A stretch of DNA of 27,538 nucleotides from CAYWJA01 sp964458485 (GTDB taxonomy: Bacteria > Patescibacteriota > Gracilibacteria > UM-FILTER-43-11): the NCBI GenBank assembly GCA_964458485.1, contig CAYWJA010000027.1:1-27538 (forward strand), given 5' to 3'. Both the position numbers and the translations under genes were made by a program. Below the pieces are notes generated by a model. It did no database searches. It was not told the origin of the DNA and worked only from the letters and a program-made list of their open reading frames with translations. Positions 1-8,154 of the stretch are shown piece after piece; within the stretch, counting starts at the first letter, position 1, and each line of letters opens with the position of its first letter.

Positions 1-1580
1 GATCTGCTGTAAATCTCCGATTCCGTAAGGTTTGTATTGGGCTTAATTGTTATAGGAATAGTTAAGCCGGACTTTCTTTTGGATTTGGAATCTTCAAAGC
101 GGAGGTAAAGAGGGGTGTTGGGTGTAAGGCCTTTCAATTCATAAGAACCTGTAAGGCCAGTAAGTGGCAGTGACACATCTATTTTGGTTCCTGTTTTATT
201 CTGATATGCGATAAGAGTGTCTGCAATTACCGAGCGCTTTATATTCTGTGCTTTCAGACCCAGAGCATCATCAACCCTGTCCGCATAATAATCGATATTG
301 CGTATATTAATTATCCCCTTCTTCGATGTCGTGTCGTATTTCGCGGAAAGTATACGCGGTGTCATGTTTACGTTAAGGGGAATGTCTTTGTAATAATCAC
401 CCATTATACCTAATAGAGAAGTTGCTGAAGCAGTCTTTTTTCCGCCTTTGGCAACGGTATATGCTGTCGGGCCGGCAATGGTGCCTGTTGCTGTATCTGC
501 TATTGTTTTTAATTTCAGTGAATTTGCATCGGCATAAAAATCAATAGTGCCGGAAAGCACTGTAACAAGAGGGTCACTGCCTGTATTCTGCTCAATCCCG
601 AACTCCGTACCCCTCACACCCGCAATTGCGGTAGTGGTTTCCACATTGAATTCGGATTTTGCGGAAAGGCGGGTAACCTTGTTCCAGATTTTACCTGCAT
701 CAATGCCGAGGATAACGCCTGTTGAAGTACCGCTTTTGTCGTTCTTCATTACTTTGAGCTCTTTAAGTACCAGTTTAGTGTTTTTATCTACATGAGTTAT
801 GCTTCCTTCGGAAAAGTAGATATCGGCGGAACCGTCCTTTGTTATTATAGTATCCCCTTTTGTGAGTATGAGGCCTTCCGTTACGGTTTTTTTGGGAACG
901 GTTACGGTTCCTTTTATATTGGCAAGAGAACCTGTAACGCTCATTTTATCCGGACTGTACGGCAAGCTTTTTCCTTTATCCGTAACAAATTCGGGTGAAT
1001 TATACGAGCGTATAATGCCGGGGAACTGAAAGCCTTTGGCAAGATTGCCGGCGGTTCTTGCCGTAAAAGTGTCATCTTCTTTGTAAATTCCCGCTGTCTG
1101 AAAATAAGCGCCGTCCGCTGTAACTCCGTATGCGTACCTGCTGCCGGTTCGCGGGTCAACGGGAACGTCGCGCAGGTAACGTTTGGTAAGAAGGGAGTTG
1201 TCTATCATACCCTGAACAAACAATGCATCTTTTTTGTCACAGCTGTGGGCGTATGTGGCATCTTCGTAATAACAGAGGATGTTCTGATTACTTCCGGATT
1301 TAGGTATAGGATATTTATCTTCATGATCCCTTTTGTAATTATCCAGGGCGACCGCTATAGTATGTAGATCGGCAAGCACTTTATTGTTCTTCGACCTGTC
1401 ACCGGCACTTTGCAGGGCGACGAAAGAGACAACTGAAAGAATACCTATTATGGATATAACGATAATGAGTTCGACAAGAGAGAATGCTTTTATAGCCCTT
1501 ATTTTTATACCCCCCCCCTCGGCTATTTCGGATTTATGATTTATGATTTGTGATTCAATTTGGGATTTGAGATTTTCCAT
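1..1580 (-). CDS. Type IV prepilin-like protein with FecR domain (partial, C-terminus outside window)
   Basis: Reading the minus strand from the ATG at 1580-1578 gives an open frame of 526 codons to the window edge. Residues 33-52 are a class III prepilin N-terminus (FSLVELIIVISIIGILSV) with Glu at +5 and a following hydrophobic helix. The residue before the predicted cleavage site is Ala32, not the usual Gly. Residues about 50-170 resemble a pseudopilin globular part (YPIPKSG, DPRTGSRYAYG). Residues about 235-345 match a FecR domain: a KGDTIITKDGSADIYF stretch, then IDAGKIWNKV and TAIAGVRGTEFGI. The tail looks like beta-rich extracellular sequence. I infer an envelope- or pilus-associated protein exported by the type IV pilus/pseudopilus machinery. 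The leader of 32 residues is long and contains three Gly from a G9 run. Codon use is richer in GGC, GCC and CCG than in neighbouring genes. Confidence 0.85.
   Translation of the reverse strand, partial: MENLKSQIESQIINHKSEIAEGGGIKIRAIKAFSLVELIIVISIIGILSVVSFVALQSAGDRSKNNKVLADLHTIAVALDNYKRDHEDKYPIPKSGSNQNILCYYEDATYAHSCDKKDALFVQGMIDNSLLTKRYLRDVPVDPRTGSRYAYGVTADGAYFQTAGIYKEDDTFTARTAGNLAKGFQFPGIIRSYNSPEFVTDKGKSLPYSPDKMSVTGSLANIKGTVTVPKKTVTEGLILTKGDTIITKDGSADIYFSEGSITHVDKNTKLVLKELKVMKNDKSGTSTGVILGIDAGKIWNKVTRLSAKSEFNVETTTAIAGVRGTEFGIEQNTGSDPLVTVLSGTIDFYADANSLKLKTIADTATGTIAGPTAYTVAKGGKKTASATSLLGIMGDYYKDIPLNVNMTPRILSAKYDTTSKKGIINIRNIDYYADRVDDALGLKAQNIKRSVIADTLIAYQNKTGTKIDVSLPLTGLTGSYELKGLTPNTPLYLRFEDSKSKRKSGLTIPITIKPNTNLTESEIYSR
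1510..1576 (-). repeat. Word repeat and G9 homopolymer in prepilin leader
   Basis: On the minus strand the first codons of the prepilin consist of near-repeats of the word AAATC with one- or two-letter changes (CTCAAATCCCAAATTGAATC, then ATCATAAATCATAAATCC). A run of nine G (plus-strand C at 1510-1518) follows. The G run is in frame (GAG GGG GGG GGT) between the ATG and the pilin cleavage site. Confidence 0.7.
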
Positions 1581-1703
1581 TTTTTTTATTTTAGTTTCTT
1601 CCTAGCATAAGTTTAGCACAAACAGAAAAGGACAGTCCAACATACACTTGGATTAATTAATACAAAAAAATCATGCCAATCCTTTAGTCAAGCGGTTCAA
1701 GGC

Positions 1704-2204
1704 TCAAACAACACTAGCGATAACCTCCCCAAACTCCTTGGCAGAAGGTGGTCCATCTCCTGTAATAATATTCCCATCTTTCTCAACCGAATAACCTGTA
1801 TAATTAGCGCCATGCTCTTTTAAATTATCTGCCTGACTTGGGAAGCATGTAGCGGTTATGCCATCTAAAAGACCTGCATTGGCAAGAATCGAAGGCGCCG
1901 CGCATATTGCAGATACTATTTTGCCTGCATTTAAAAAATCCTTCGCAAGCTTATGTGCAACCGGATCATCAAAATAATCAAAACATCCACCACCCCCCAC
2001 AAAAAGAATTGCATCATACTCGTTCGGATCTACATCAGAAAGTAACAAATCAACCCTCACAGACCCTCCTAGTGCTCCATGTGCTTCTTTTGTAGTACTT
2101 GCAGTCACGACAGTATGCCCAGCAGCCTCTAGTGCAGCTTTTGAGTCATCATATTCTTTGTCTTGGTAATTATCGGGAGCTATGATTGATAATATCTTTT
2201 TCAT
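1704..2204 (-). CDS. DJ-1/PfpI family protein
   Basis: This is a 166-residue single-domain protein of the DJ-1/PfpI (class I glutamine amidotransferase-like) superfamily, which includes deglycase/chaperone-like, glyoxalase III and protease members. The flavodoxin-like start (KKILSIIAPDNYQDKE), the GGGG turn at 70-73 and the nucleophile elbow SAICAAPSILANAGLL with Cys101 are visible. The C-terminal part carries the usual GNIITGDGPPSA segment. The residue after Cys is Ala rather than the His of PfpI proteases, so a DJ-1/YajL-like role is more likely than proteolysis. Glu17 may be the conserved acidic partner. It lies between the prepilin gene and the S41 protease on the same strand, with a palindromic repeat upstream. 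Its substrate cannot be read from sequence. Confidence 0.85.
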   Translation of the reverse strand: MKKILSIIAPDNYQDKEYDDSKAALEAAGHTVVTASTTKEAHGALGGSVRVDLLLSDVDPNEYDAILFVGGGGCFDYFDDPVAHKLAKDFLNAGKIVSAICAAPSILANAGLLDGITATCFPSQADNLKEHGANYTGYSVEKDGNIITGDGPPSAKEFGEVIASVV

Positions 2205-2209
2205 TGGTG

Positions 2210-2316
2210 CTTTCGTCCTGTCGTGCTGTTTATCCGCCAGTGGCGGATCGTGCTTTAGTCCTATTGAATTAGCTAGCCAGCACTACAGGACTACAGCACT
2301 AAAGCACTACAGGACT
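2210..2316. repeat. Composite palindromic repeat between DJ-1 and S41 protease genes
   Basis: The segment consists of the words GTGCT, TAGT and GTCCT in both orientations. GTCCTGTCGTGCTG (2217-2230) is the reverse complement, with one mismatch, of CAGCACTACAGGAC (2279-2292). GTGCTTTAGTCCT (about 2250-2262) pairs with the downstream AGCACTAAAGCAC-type words (2296-2310). A separate perfect palindrome, ATCCGCC-AGT-GGCGGAT, sits inside at 2232-2248. The whole could fold as a long stem at the 3' end of the protease transcript, and may act as a terminator or mRNA-end stabiliser. Otherwise it is a nested mobile repeat. Confidence 0.7.
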
Positions 2317-3541
2317 ATTTATTCAAATAATTTAATGCGGCTTCCAATTGCGGATCCTTATTGGCATTCATATCCTTTAAGGTTCTTTTTACAGTCTTAT
2401 CCGGCGTAATGCCAACTTCGCTAATATTATTATTATTAGGCGTATACCATTTAGCAACTGTAATCCGTAGACTTGATCCATCAATTAAATTTGCAACTTC
2501 CTGCACAGTCCCCTTCCCAAAACTTTGCTCACCTATAACAATGCCTCGTTTATGATCCTGTATAGCGCCAGCAACAATCTCGGATGCAGATGCACTACCC
2601 TTATTTATTAAAACCACTAAAGGAATATTGGCTACGCGGGCTTTTCCATTAACATAAACAACTTCATCTTTAGAAGGATCTCGTTTTTTAACAGACACCA
2701 CCTTACCTTTTGTTATAAATTCAGAAACAATATCAACAGCTCCGTCCAGATACCCCCCTCCGTTATAACGTAAATCTAGCACAATACCCTTAGGTCTTTT
2801 TGGTAAAATTTTACTAATTGCTGTACTAAATTCATCCCTTGTTTTTGATCCAAATTGATTTAATTCAATGACAGCAATATTCCCCTTCATACTCCATTCT
2901 ACACTGCTTACATTTATGGGCCTACGTATGATTGGTATGTCGAAAGGCTTATCTTTGCCACTGCGAACAATAGTAAGCATTACTTTGGTGCCCCTTTTAC
3001 CACGTATTTTGTAAACTGCTTGTTCAAATGTATATTTTTTTACATCCACACCGTCAATTTTCGTAATAATATCTTCCGGCTGTAAGCCTGCTTTTTTTGC
3101 AGGAGAATTCTTTAATGGTGACACTACTGTGAGAACATTATTGCGGAAAGTTAATTCTGCTCCGATCCCATCAAATATTCCATCAAGGTCATTTTGAAGA
3201 TTTTTATTTTGCTTCGGTGTTAAAAAGGTTGTGTATGGATCTTTTAAGGAATAAACCATTCCACGGATTGACCCATACACCATTTCTTTGAAGTCGAGTG
3301 ACTGGGGATCTACATATTTACCGGCAAGCAAGCTCCAGACATCCCAAAACAATTTCATATCAACATTTGTATTCTCCGTGCTTCCTGTCGACTGGTTAAT
3401 GCTTATATTGTTACCACTAGTCTGAGACTGGCTGGACCCAACATGCCAACCCAATGTAAATACAAAAAGAACAAGGATTATTAATCCGAGTATTTTTGGA
3501 GCTGACGAACTTTCTTTGTTGAGGTAATTACTTTTTTTCAT
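2315..3541 (-). CDS. ctpA: C-terminal processing protease, S41 family (CtpA-like)
   Basis: This is an envelope serine protease of the CtpA/Prc family, which trims C-termini of exported proteins. I place the start at the ATG at 3541 (MKKSNYLNKE), giving 408 residues. A longer frame opens at 3583, but its extra 14 codons lie in a hairpin. An N-terminal membrane anchor covers residues about 17-35. A PDZ domain follows at about 120-195 (GIGAELTF through SPAKKAGLQPEDIITKIDG). The peptidase core carries KGIVLDLRYNGGG, the nucleophile in GSASASE (Ser318) and the general-base Lys343 in SFGKGTVQE, at the family's 25-residue spacing. Length and architecture are typical. It is divergent from the glycosyltransferase operon. 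Function is secure at family level; substrates are unknown. Confidence 0.93.
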   Translation of the reverse strand: MKKSNYLNKESSSAPKILGLIILVLFVFTLGWHVGSSQSQTSGNNISINQSTGSTENTNVDMKLFWDVWSLLAGKYVDPQSLDFKEMVYGSIRGMVYSLKDPYTTFLTPKQNKNLQNDLDGIFDGIGAELTFRNNVLTVVSPLKNSPAKKAGLQPEDIITKIDGVDVKKYTFEQAVYKIRGKRGTKVMLTIVRSGKDKPFDIPIIRRPINVSSVEWSMKGNIAVIELNQFGSKTRDEFSTAISKILPKRPKGIVLDLRYNGGGYLDGAVDIVSEFITKGKVVSVKKRDPSKDEVVYVNGKARVANIPLVVLINKGSASASEIVAGAIQDHKRGIVIGEQSFGKGTVQEVANLIDGSSLRITVAKWYTPNNNNISEVGITPDKTVKRTLKDMNANKDPQLEAALNYLNK

Positions 3542-3586
3542 GTTGTGGCTCATGTTGCCCGCTTGTGCCATGTCGAGCCACAAGCC
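3542..3586. repeat. Inverted repeat at the 5' end of the S41 protease gene
   Basis: TTGTGGCTCATG (from 3544) is matched by the inverse of CATGTCGAGCCACAA (ending about 3582), allowing a two-base bulge, with a loop of about 18 bases. It lies directly upstream of the preferred protease start at 3541 and covers the 14 extra codons of the longer frame, which supports the shorter start. It may be a leader stem affecting translation or another copy of a dispersed palindrome. Confidence 0.5.
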
Positions 3587-3766
3587 ACAGGCTTATGAGA
3601 TCATTCGATCTTGAAAAGCCCATTCAAACACCTTATTTTTAACTTACTTAAGTAATAAACTGACTATTGTCTTGCGCCATTTTAATAGAACACTAACGAT
3701 TGTATGTCTATTTTGAGTATAGTTGAAAATTAGTGAGGAATGAAGGAAAAATTTAGCTTTAAAGAC
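3587..3766. other. Intergenic region between divergent protease and glycosyltransferase genes
   Basis: About 180 AT-rich bases with no supportable ORF or RNA gene. Promoters for both divergent genes must lie here; only the rightward one (3767-3795) is clear. Confidence 0.5.
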
Positions 3767-3795
3767 TTGACAGTTTTTAATAAAGTTATTAAGAT
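3767..3795 (+). promoter_or_regulatory. Sigma70-type promoter of the five-gene biosynthetic operon
   Basis: A consensus -35 box TTGACA (3767-3772) is followed, after 17 bases, by TAAGAT (3790-3795). Transcription would begin near 3802, leaving a leader of about 18 bases before the ATG at 3820, with no Shine-Dalgarno visible. Confidence 0.7.
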
Positions 3796-3819
3796 TGGAT
3801 CCTTTACCTTAATCTTATT

Positions 3820-5007
3820 ATGAATAAGCCAAAAAATATTTTTATGAATCTTAATATCAGCAATGATTCTAATTTCGAAGCTGATAGTGGATATGTTTTT
3901 CAGAGAATACTTTGGAAAACAATTTGTTCAAAACGTGATGATATCCGGCTTTTCTTTTTAGGGCATGTGCTAAATGGCATCCCTTGGCATGAAAATGTCA
4001 CTATGTTGCCTTTTCATGATAATTATAACAAATTTGCTACGCGTTTTCATTTCGATTGGCATAAACTAGCTGAGCTTGCTAAAGATTTGCCGCATATGGA
4101 TTTAGTCATCAATAATCAACCTGAACATACACTGGCGTTCAAAATGCTCTTTGGCACATTATATGGAGGGGAAGTGCCAACCATGTCATATTATCATTAT
4201 TTACCTTTTTATTATGAAGGAGACCAGATTACTTTTGATGAAAGTCAAAATTTAGCGGGCTTTAGTGCACCTTATATTTTAGGTCGCAATTTAGAAGGTG
4301 TAGATCTTTCTAATATGAATTTAGTAGGCAGTCAATTCGGTCGCAGTATTATACAAAAAGCATATAAAGAACGTCGTGGGAAAGACCCTAATAAGCCTAT
4401 CGAAGCCTTTGCGCCACCTATCGAATCGGAGCTTTTTGAGGGGAGTTCAAAAGTACGAGGCGGTGTAAAAAGAGTACTTTATAACCAAAGGCTGTATCAG
4501 CATTATGGTACCGAAGCTGTCATTGATATAATGAACAAGGTTGCAAGAGATCAAAAAGTCCAATTGGTAATCACAGATCCAACAGGCCAGCGCTCCACTG
4601 AGCGGGATAAACTAGATCCAAAAGCAACAGAATTCAAGCGAACATTGGCTGATCTGCCATTTGTTTCTATAGAACATTGTGAAACCCGAGAGGATTACCA
4701 CAACTTAATTCGTTCCATAGATTTAGGTATCGCCCCTATTAAACCATCAGCACTTTGGAGTATGGCTGTGGCAGATATTTTAGCCTCTGGTAAGCCGGTA
4801 CTTTGTCCAAATATGGGTGCATTTCCTGAGCTTGTGCCAAATTCACGTCAGCTGCTTTTTAGTAATATGGATGAATTCCGCATTAAGCTAACGGCTTTAT
4901 TAGCGGGTGATATGGAAGCGGATCCTGCAGTTATGCGATCAAATGTACGAATGCATGAGGTCAATGCTGCAACAGATCGATTTATTGAATTTATTGACCA
5001 ATTATGA
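3820..5007 (+). CDS. Glycosyltransferase, GT-B fold, first gene of biosynthetic operon
   Basis: This 395-residue protein appears to be a divergent GT-B (GT1/GT4-like) glycosyltransferase. The N-terminal half (about 1-200) is the acceptor-side Rossmann-like domain. The C-terminal half shows typical donor-domain features: VKRVLYNQRL and VQLVITDPTG strands, LPFVSIEHCETREDYHNLI, then SIDLGIAPIKPSALWSMAVADILASGKPVL, which resembles the family stretch ending in the conserved loop before the last helices. No signal peptide or membrane segment is seen, so it is cytoplasmic. It overlaps the next gene by four bases (ATGA), implying translational coupling. The sugar donor and acceptor cannot be deduced. 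Its presence at the head of an operon with radical SAM and aminotransferase genes suggests assembly of a glycosylated product. Confidence 0.75.
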   Translation: MNKPKNIFMNLNISNDSNFEADSGYVFQRILWKTICSKRDDIRLFFLGHVLNGIPWHENVTMLPFHDNYNKFATRFHFDWHKLAELAKDLPHMDLVINNQPEHTLAFKMLFGTLYGGEVPTMSYYHYLPFYYEGDQITFDESQNLAGFSAPYILGRNLEGVDLSNMNLVGSQFGRSIIQKAYKERRGKDPNKPIEAFAPPIESELFEGSSKVRGGVKRVLYNQRLYQHYGTEAVIDIMNKVARDQKVQLVITDPTGQRSTERDKLDPKATEFKRTLADLPFVSIEHCETREDYHNLIRSIDLGIAPIKPSALWSMAVADILASGKPVLCPNMGAFPELVPNSRQLLFSNMDEFRIKLTALLAGDMEADPAVMRSNVRMHEVNAATDRFIEFIDQL

Positions 5008-6059
5008 TCGATTACCGTTTTTACAGAGAGTTAAGTGATCAAACTATTGATCAGATGTACGTGCCTGGTCATTACACGGCAGATGAATTATTACACTTAG
5101 TGGAATCACATCGGTCTGACCTGCCTTATGTTGACCAAATTGAAACCACTAACAATTGCAATATGCGTTGTCGTATGTGTCCTCGAGCCACGAATATGAC
5201 CCGAGGAATTATAAAATCGATGCGCAGAGAGCTTTTTGAGCGCATTATGGATGAGCTCAATATAATTGAGCAGGAAAAAGCGGAACAAGGAATTTCAATA
5301 TCTGATTTTAAAGCAGATCCTCCACGTGATCTTATGTGGAATGGAAGCGAATTCGATATTGGTACTTTACGATTACATCATTTCGGGGCACCACTATTGG
5401 ATCCTCAGATCACAGATCGTGTGAAATACATTAATAAAAATACTGGTTTTCAAGCTCAGTTATCTGAAATTGCCACTAATTTACAGCTCAAAAAAATACT
5501 AGAACTATTTCGGCATCGTCTGGCTCGCTTAGTTATTGCGCTTGACGGAACTAATGCTGAAGAGTTCGAGCGAAATCGAGGGCGCAAAATTAATTTTAGA
5601 AAAGCTGTGGATAAAGTGAACAGAGTTGTGGAAATGAAGGTTAATGGAGATTTTGAAACTGCGGTTCATATTCAGCTAATTAAACTTGGAGATGCTAGTA
5701 ATAAACGTTTTATAGAAATGTGGGGGGATATACCGGGCCTGGATATTCTTCACAAGCCTTTTTTCCCGTATCCAGATATAGACCAATCTATTGGGACACG
5801 CGAAGATCATGTATTTGATGCTAAATGTCGAATCCCTTTAGTGTCTATGACTATTCTGGCAGATGGCCGCGTTGTGCCTTGTAATGCGGATTACAATGGA
5901 GAAGAGGTTCTTGGCAATCTAAACCACCAATCCCTTATGGAAATTTGGCATGGGGAACCATTTAAGAAATTTCGTGAAAAATTTATAAAAAGTCAATTTA
6001 CTTGTGATGATTTATGTAATCGCTGTGGATTTTATCCATTTAAAAATTATGCTTTATGA
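5004..6059 (+). CDS. Radical SAM protein with C-terminal SPASM-type cluster domain
   Basis: This 351-residue radical SAM enzyme has the CxxxCxxC motif for the SAM-binding 4Fe-4S cluster at Cys52, Cys56 and Cys59 (TTNNCNMRCRMCPRA). The barrel continues with HHFGAPLLDPQITDRV, equivalent to the GEPLL region although Glu is replaced by Ala, and with LVIALDGTNAEEFERNRG. The C-terminus carries auxiliary-cluster cysteines in SPASM spacing: Cys275, Cys293 (DGRVVPCN), Cys334, Cys338 and Cys341, with GNLNHQSLMEIWHGEPFKKF between. SPASM enzymes modify peptides or oxidise sugar alcohols (for example BtrN in butirosin synthesis). No precursor peptide gene is visible nearby, so a carbohydrate-type substrate seems more likely here; this is inference. 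It is coupled by ATGA overlaps at both ends. Confidence 0.9.
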   Translation: MIDYRFYRELSDQTIDQMYVPGHYTADELLHLVESHRSDLPYVDQIETTNNCNMRCRMCPRATNMTRGIIKSMRRELFERIMDELNIIEQEKAEQGISISDFKADPPRDLMWNGSEFDIGTLRLHHFGAPLLDPQITDRVKYINKNTGFQAQLSEIATNLQLKKILELFRHRLARLVIALDGTNAEEFERNRGRKINFRKAVDKVNRVVEMKVNGDFETAVHIQLIKLGDASNKRFIEMWGDIPGLDILHKPFFPYPDIDQSIGTREDHVFDAKCRIPLVSMTILADGRVVPCNADYNGEEVLGNLNHQSLMEIWHGEPFKKFREKFIKSQFTCDDLCNRCGFYPFKNYAL

Positions 6060-7351
6060 AAATAGATGAAAGACTTATACTCCCATTTTCGGGACATCTG
6101 GACACTGAAGAGCCCATTGTAATAGAAAAGGGTAATGGTCCTTATCTTTATGATATTAATGGCAGACAATATTTAGATGCTTTTTCATCACTTTGGTCTA
6201 CTTTTTTAGGACATAATCACTCCAAAATTACGCAGGCAATCATAGATCAGGCCCGAAAGGTTTCACATACTACACTTTACGGACAAGCACATAGTCCAGC
6301 CCTGGAGCTTACTGAGAGGTTGCTTCAGTTTGTAAAGCTTCCAGAGTATTACGTGCTTTATTCCAATTCGGGTTCAGAAGCTGTGGAAAGCGCTGTTAAA
6401 ATTCTTATTAACTTTTGGAAAAGGATGGAAGGTGAAAGTTCCAAACGACAAAAAATTATAACTTTTCATAATTCATATCATGGGGAAACTGGTGGTGCTA
6501 TGACTGTTAGCGGATTCGATTCTCATGACGAAATGTTCCCAGGGATGACAAGCCTAAAAGAGGAGGCCGCTTCACCGGTTCAAACTCAATGGGAACAAGG
6601 TGAAAAGCCACCAATAGACCTGCCAGATTTTGAAACCCTTTTTGATGAAATAGAAGATCAATTAGCTGCTGTAATAATTGAGCCATTTTATGGAGCCGGA
6701 GGGATTCTCTTTCCATCGGAAGAATTTTTAAACAAAATTGCTAAAAAAACACAATCTAAAAAAATTCCAGTAGTGGTTGATGAAGTTGCTTCAGGTTTTT
6801 ATAGAACTGGTGAAAGGTTTGCTTTTCACGAACTTGATTTTAAACCGGATATACTCATTTTAGGGAAAGCTCTTTCAGGAGGTTATTTGCCAATGTCTGC
6901 CACCGTTGTGTCTCCGAATATCGCAGCAGAATTTAGTCGAGATAATCAAAAGGAACCTCTGATGCATGGACATACTCATGCAGGTAACCCTATTGCTGCA
7001 GCTGCTGCCATTGCCTCCATAAAAGAGATGGAAAAAGATGATTTTTTGAATCATTTGCATAACATTATTAATGTATTTAAAGTTCAGGTTAGTAAAATTA
7101 TTCACCCTCATGTTGCAGAAATTAGACAAAAAGGCCTCATGGCAGGGGTAGAGCTTTATCAGCCAAAGTCAAATATAGATTGGCCGGATTTTGCCAAAAA
7201 GGTTTGCTATGAAGCTAAGCGGAATGGCGTATTGCTGAGGCCTCTTGGAAATATTGTAGTACTAGCTCCGCCAATGATTATCAGCAATGAAGAAGCTCGA
7301 ACTATTACGCAAACATTGCGTGATGCAATAGCAACAATGACAAAAAAATGA
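6056..7351 (+). CDS. Class III PLP-dependent aminotransferase
   Basis: This is a 431-residue class III aminotransferase (BioA/ornithine/omega-aminotransferase family, usual length about 430). Family marks are in order: GNGPYLYDINGRQYLDAFSS near the N-terminus, YSNSGSEAVESAVK at about 100-115 for cofactor phosphate binding, HNSYHGETGGAMTVSG, the Asp in VVDEVASGFYRTG (Asp242), and the Schiff-base lysine in LGKALSGGYLP (Lys271). GHTHAGNPIAAAAA and the C-terminal small domain follow. It would transfer an amino group to an aldehyde or ketone; the substrate is not obvious. BioA proper is unlikely because no other biotin gene is nearby. Following a radical SAM gene, it could aminate a ketone made by that enzyme. 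ATGA overlaps connect it to both neighbours. Confidence 0.9.
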   Translation: MKIDERLILPFSGHLDTEEPIVIEKGNGPYLYDINGRQYLDAFSSLWSTFLGHNHSKITQAIIDQARKVSHTTLYGQAHSPALELTERLLQFVKLPEYYVLYSNSGSEAVESAVKILINFWKRMEGESSKRQKIITFHNSYHGETGGAMTVSGFDSHDEMFPGMTSLKEEAASPVQTQWEQGEKPPIDLPDFETLFDEIEDQLAAVIIEPFYGAGGILFPSEEFLNKIAKKTQSKKIPVVVDEVASGFYRTGERFAFHELDFKPDILILGKALSGGYLPMSATVVSPNIAAEFSRDNQKEPLMHGHTHAGNPIAAAAAIASIKEMEKDDFLNHLHNIINVFKVQVSKIIHPHVAEIRQKGLMAGVELYQPKSNIDWPDFAKKVCYEAKRNGVLLRPLGNIVVLAPPMIISNEEARTITQTLRDAIATMTKK

Positions 7352-8154
7352 AGCTTAAAAGTGTTTTACAGCGTCGATTTGATTTAGATGAAGAAGCAAT
7401 TCAAAGGCTGGAAAATTTTTATGGACTCAGACCTGTATCTAACATTATTCAAAATATGAGAGGTCTCATAAATATAACACTAATGATAGGAGATCATTAT
7501 GTACTAACCGCATTTCGACAGAAGGGTCAGGAAGAAGTTCGGAATTTAGTGGATTTATTAAACTCTATGCCAGAAGTTCCATTACCAAACCCCGTTGAAG
7601 GCAGGGAAGGTTACATATTAATACTAAACAATTTACCAATTGTGATTACGGAGAGGATTGAAGGAAAACACTATATAGGGCTAGATCATGCCCGAAAAGA
7701 ACCTATGCCTAAAAAAGCTCATCATAATGCCGCTAAAATTTTTTGGGAAATTCATCGGAAGCTACAAGAAAAAGGGCTCGTTCACGGAGATATGGAAAGG
7801 CAGAATATACTTTTCAATGAAGACGATGAAGTGGTAGGGGTGGTCGATATTGATGCTATTAGAGAAGGAAATTTATTGAGAGAGTTTAGTCATTTCTTGT
7901 TAAATTTTGCTTTTTGTGATCCAGAATTCGACCCTAGTAATGTGGATTTATATTTGGGAGCAATGGCACAATCGGGAATGATCAGAAGTCAGGATATTCA
8001 TGAAATATATAGACATATGCACCAATTTGTTACTGATGACCTAAGAGATTTTAGTGAAATTAATAGAATAAAAGGGGGAATTAATTTGTATGCCCTAAGG
8101 AGACAATATAATGAGGCACTACGTTTAGCTTATAACCATTTTAATTATGGATAA
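7348..8154 (+). CDS. APH/choline-kinase-like phosphotransferase
   Basis: This 268-residue protein has the catalytic signature of the protein-kinase-like/APH superfamily: LVHGDMERQNILF (His146, Asp148, Asn153), then the metal-binding VVGVVDIDAI (Asp167/Asp169). The N-lobe is short (NITLMIGDHYVLTAFRQKG), with Arg57 near where a nucleotide-binding Lys is usual. Such enzymes phosphorylate small hydroxylated molecules (aminoglycosides, choline, homoserine, sugars). Within this operon it probably phosphorylates the pathway intermediate or the final product. A self-protection role, as in aminoglycoside clusters, is only a possibility. It overlaps the preceding gene by four bases and the next by eight. 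Confidence 0.75.
   Translation: MKLKSVLQRRFDLDEEAIQRLENFYGLRPVSNIIQNMRGLINITLMIGDHYVLTAFRQKGQEEVRNLVDLLNSMPEVPLPNPVEGREGYILILNNLPIVITERIEGKHYIGLDHARKEPMPKKAHHNAAKIFWEIHRKLQEKGLVHGDMERQNILFNEDDEVVGVVDIDAIREGNLLREFSHFLLNFAFCDPEFDPSNVDLYLGAMAQSGMIRSQDIHEIYRHMHQFVTDDLRDFSEINRIKGGINLYALRRQYNEALRLAYNHFNYG

Noticed and set aside
547..1159. Short ORFs on both strands within the first 1.2 kb
   Set aside because: They are shadows of the prepilin-FecR frame, which is continuous from 1580 to 1 and has clear motifs.
6056..7351. BioA (biotin synthesis) for the class III aminotransferase
   Set aside because: No other biotin gene is nearby and the operon context points elsewhere; only the family can be assigned.
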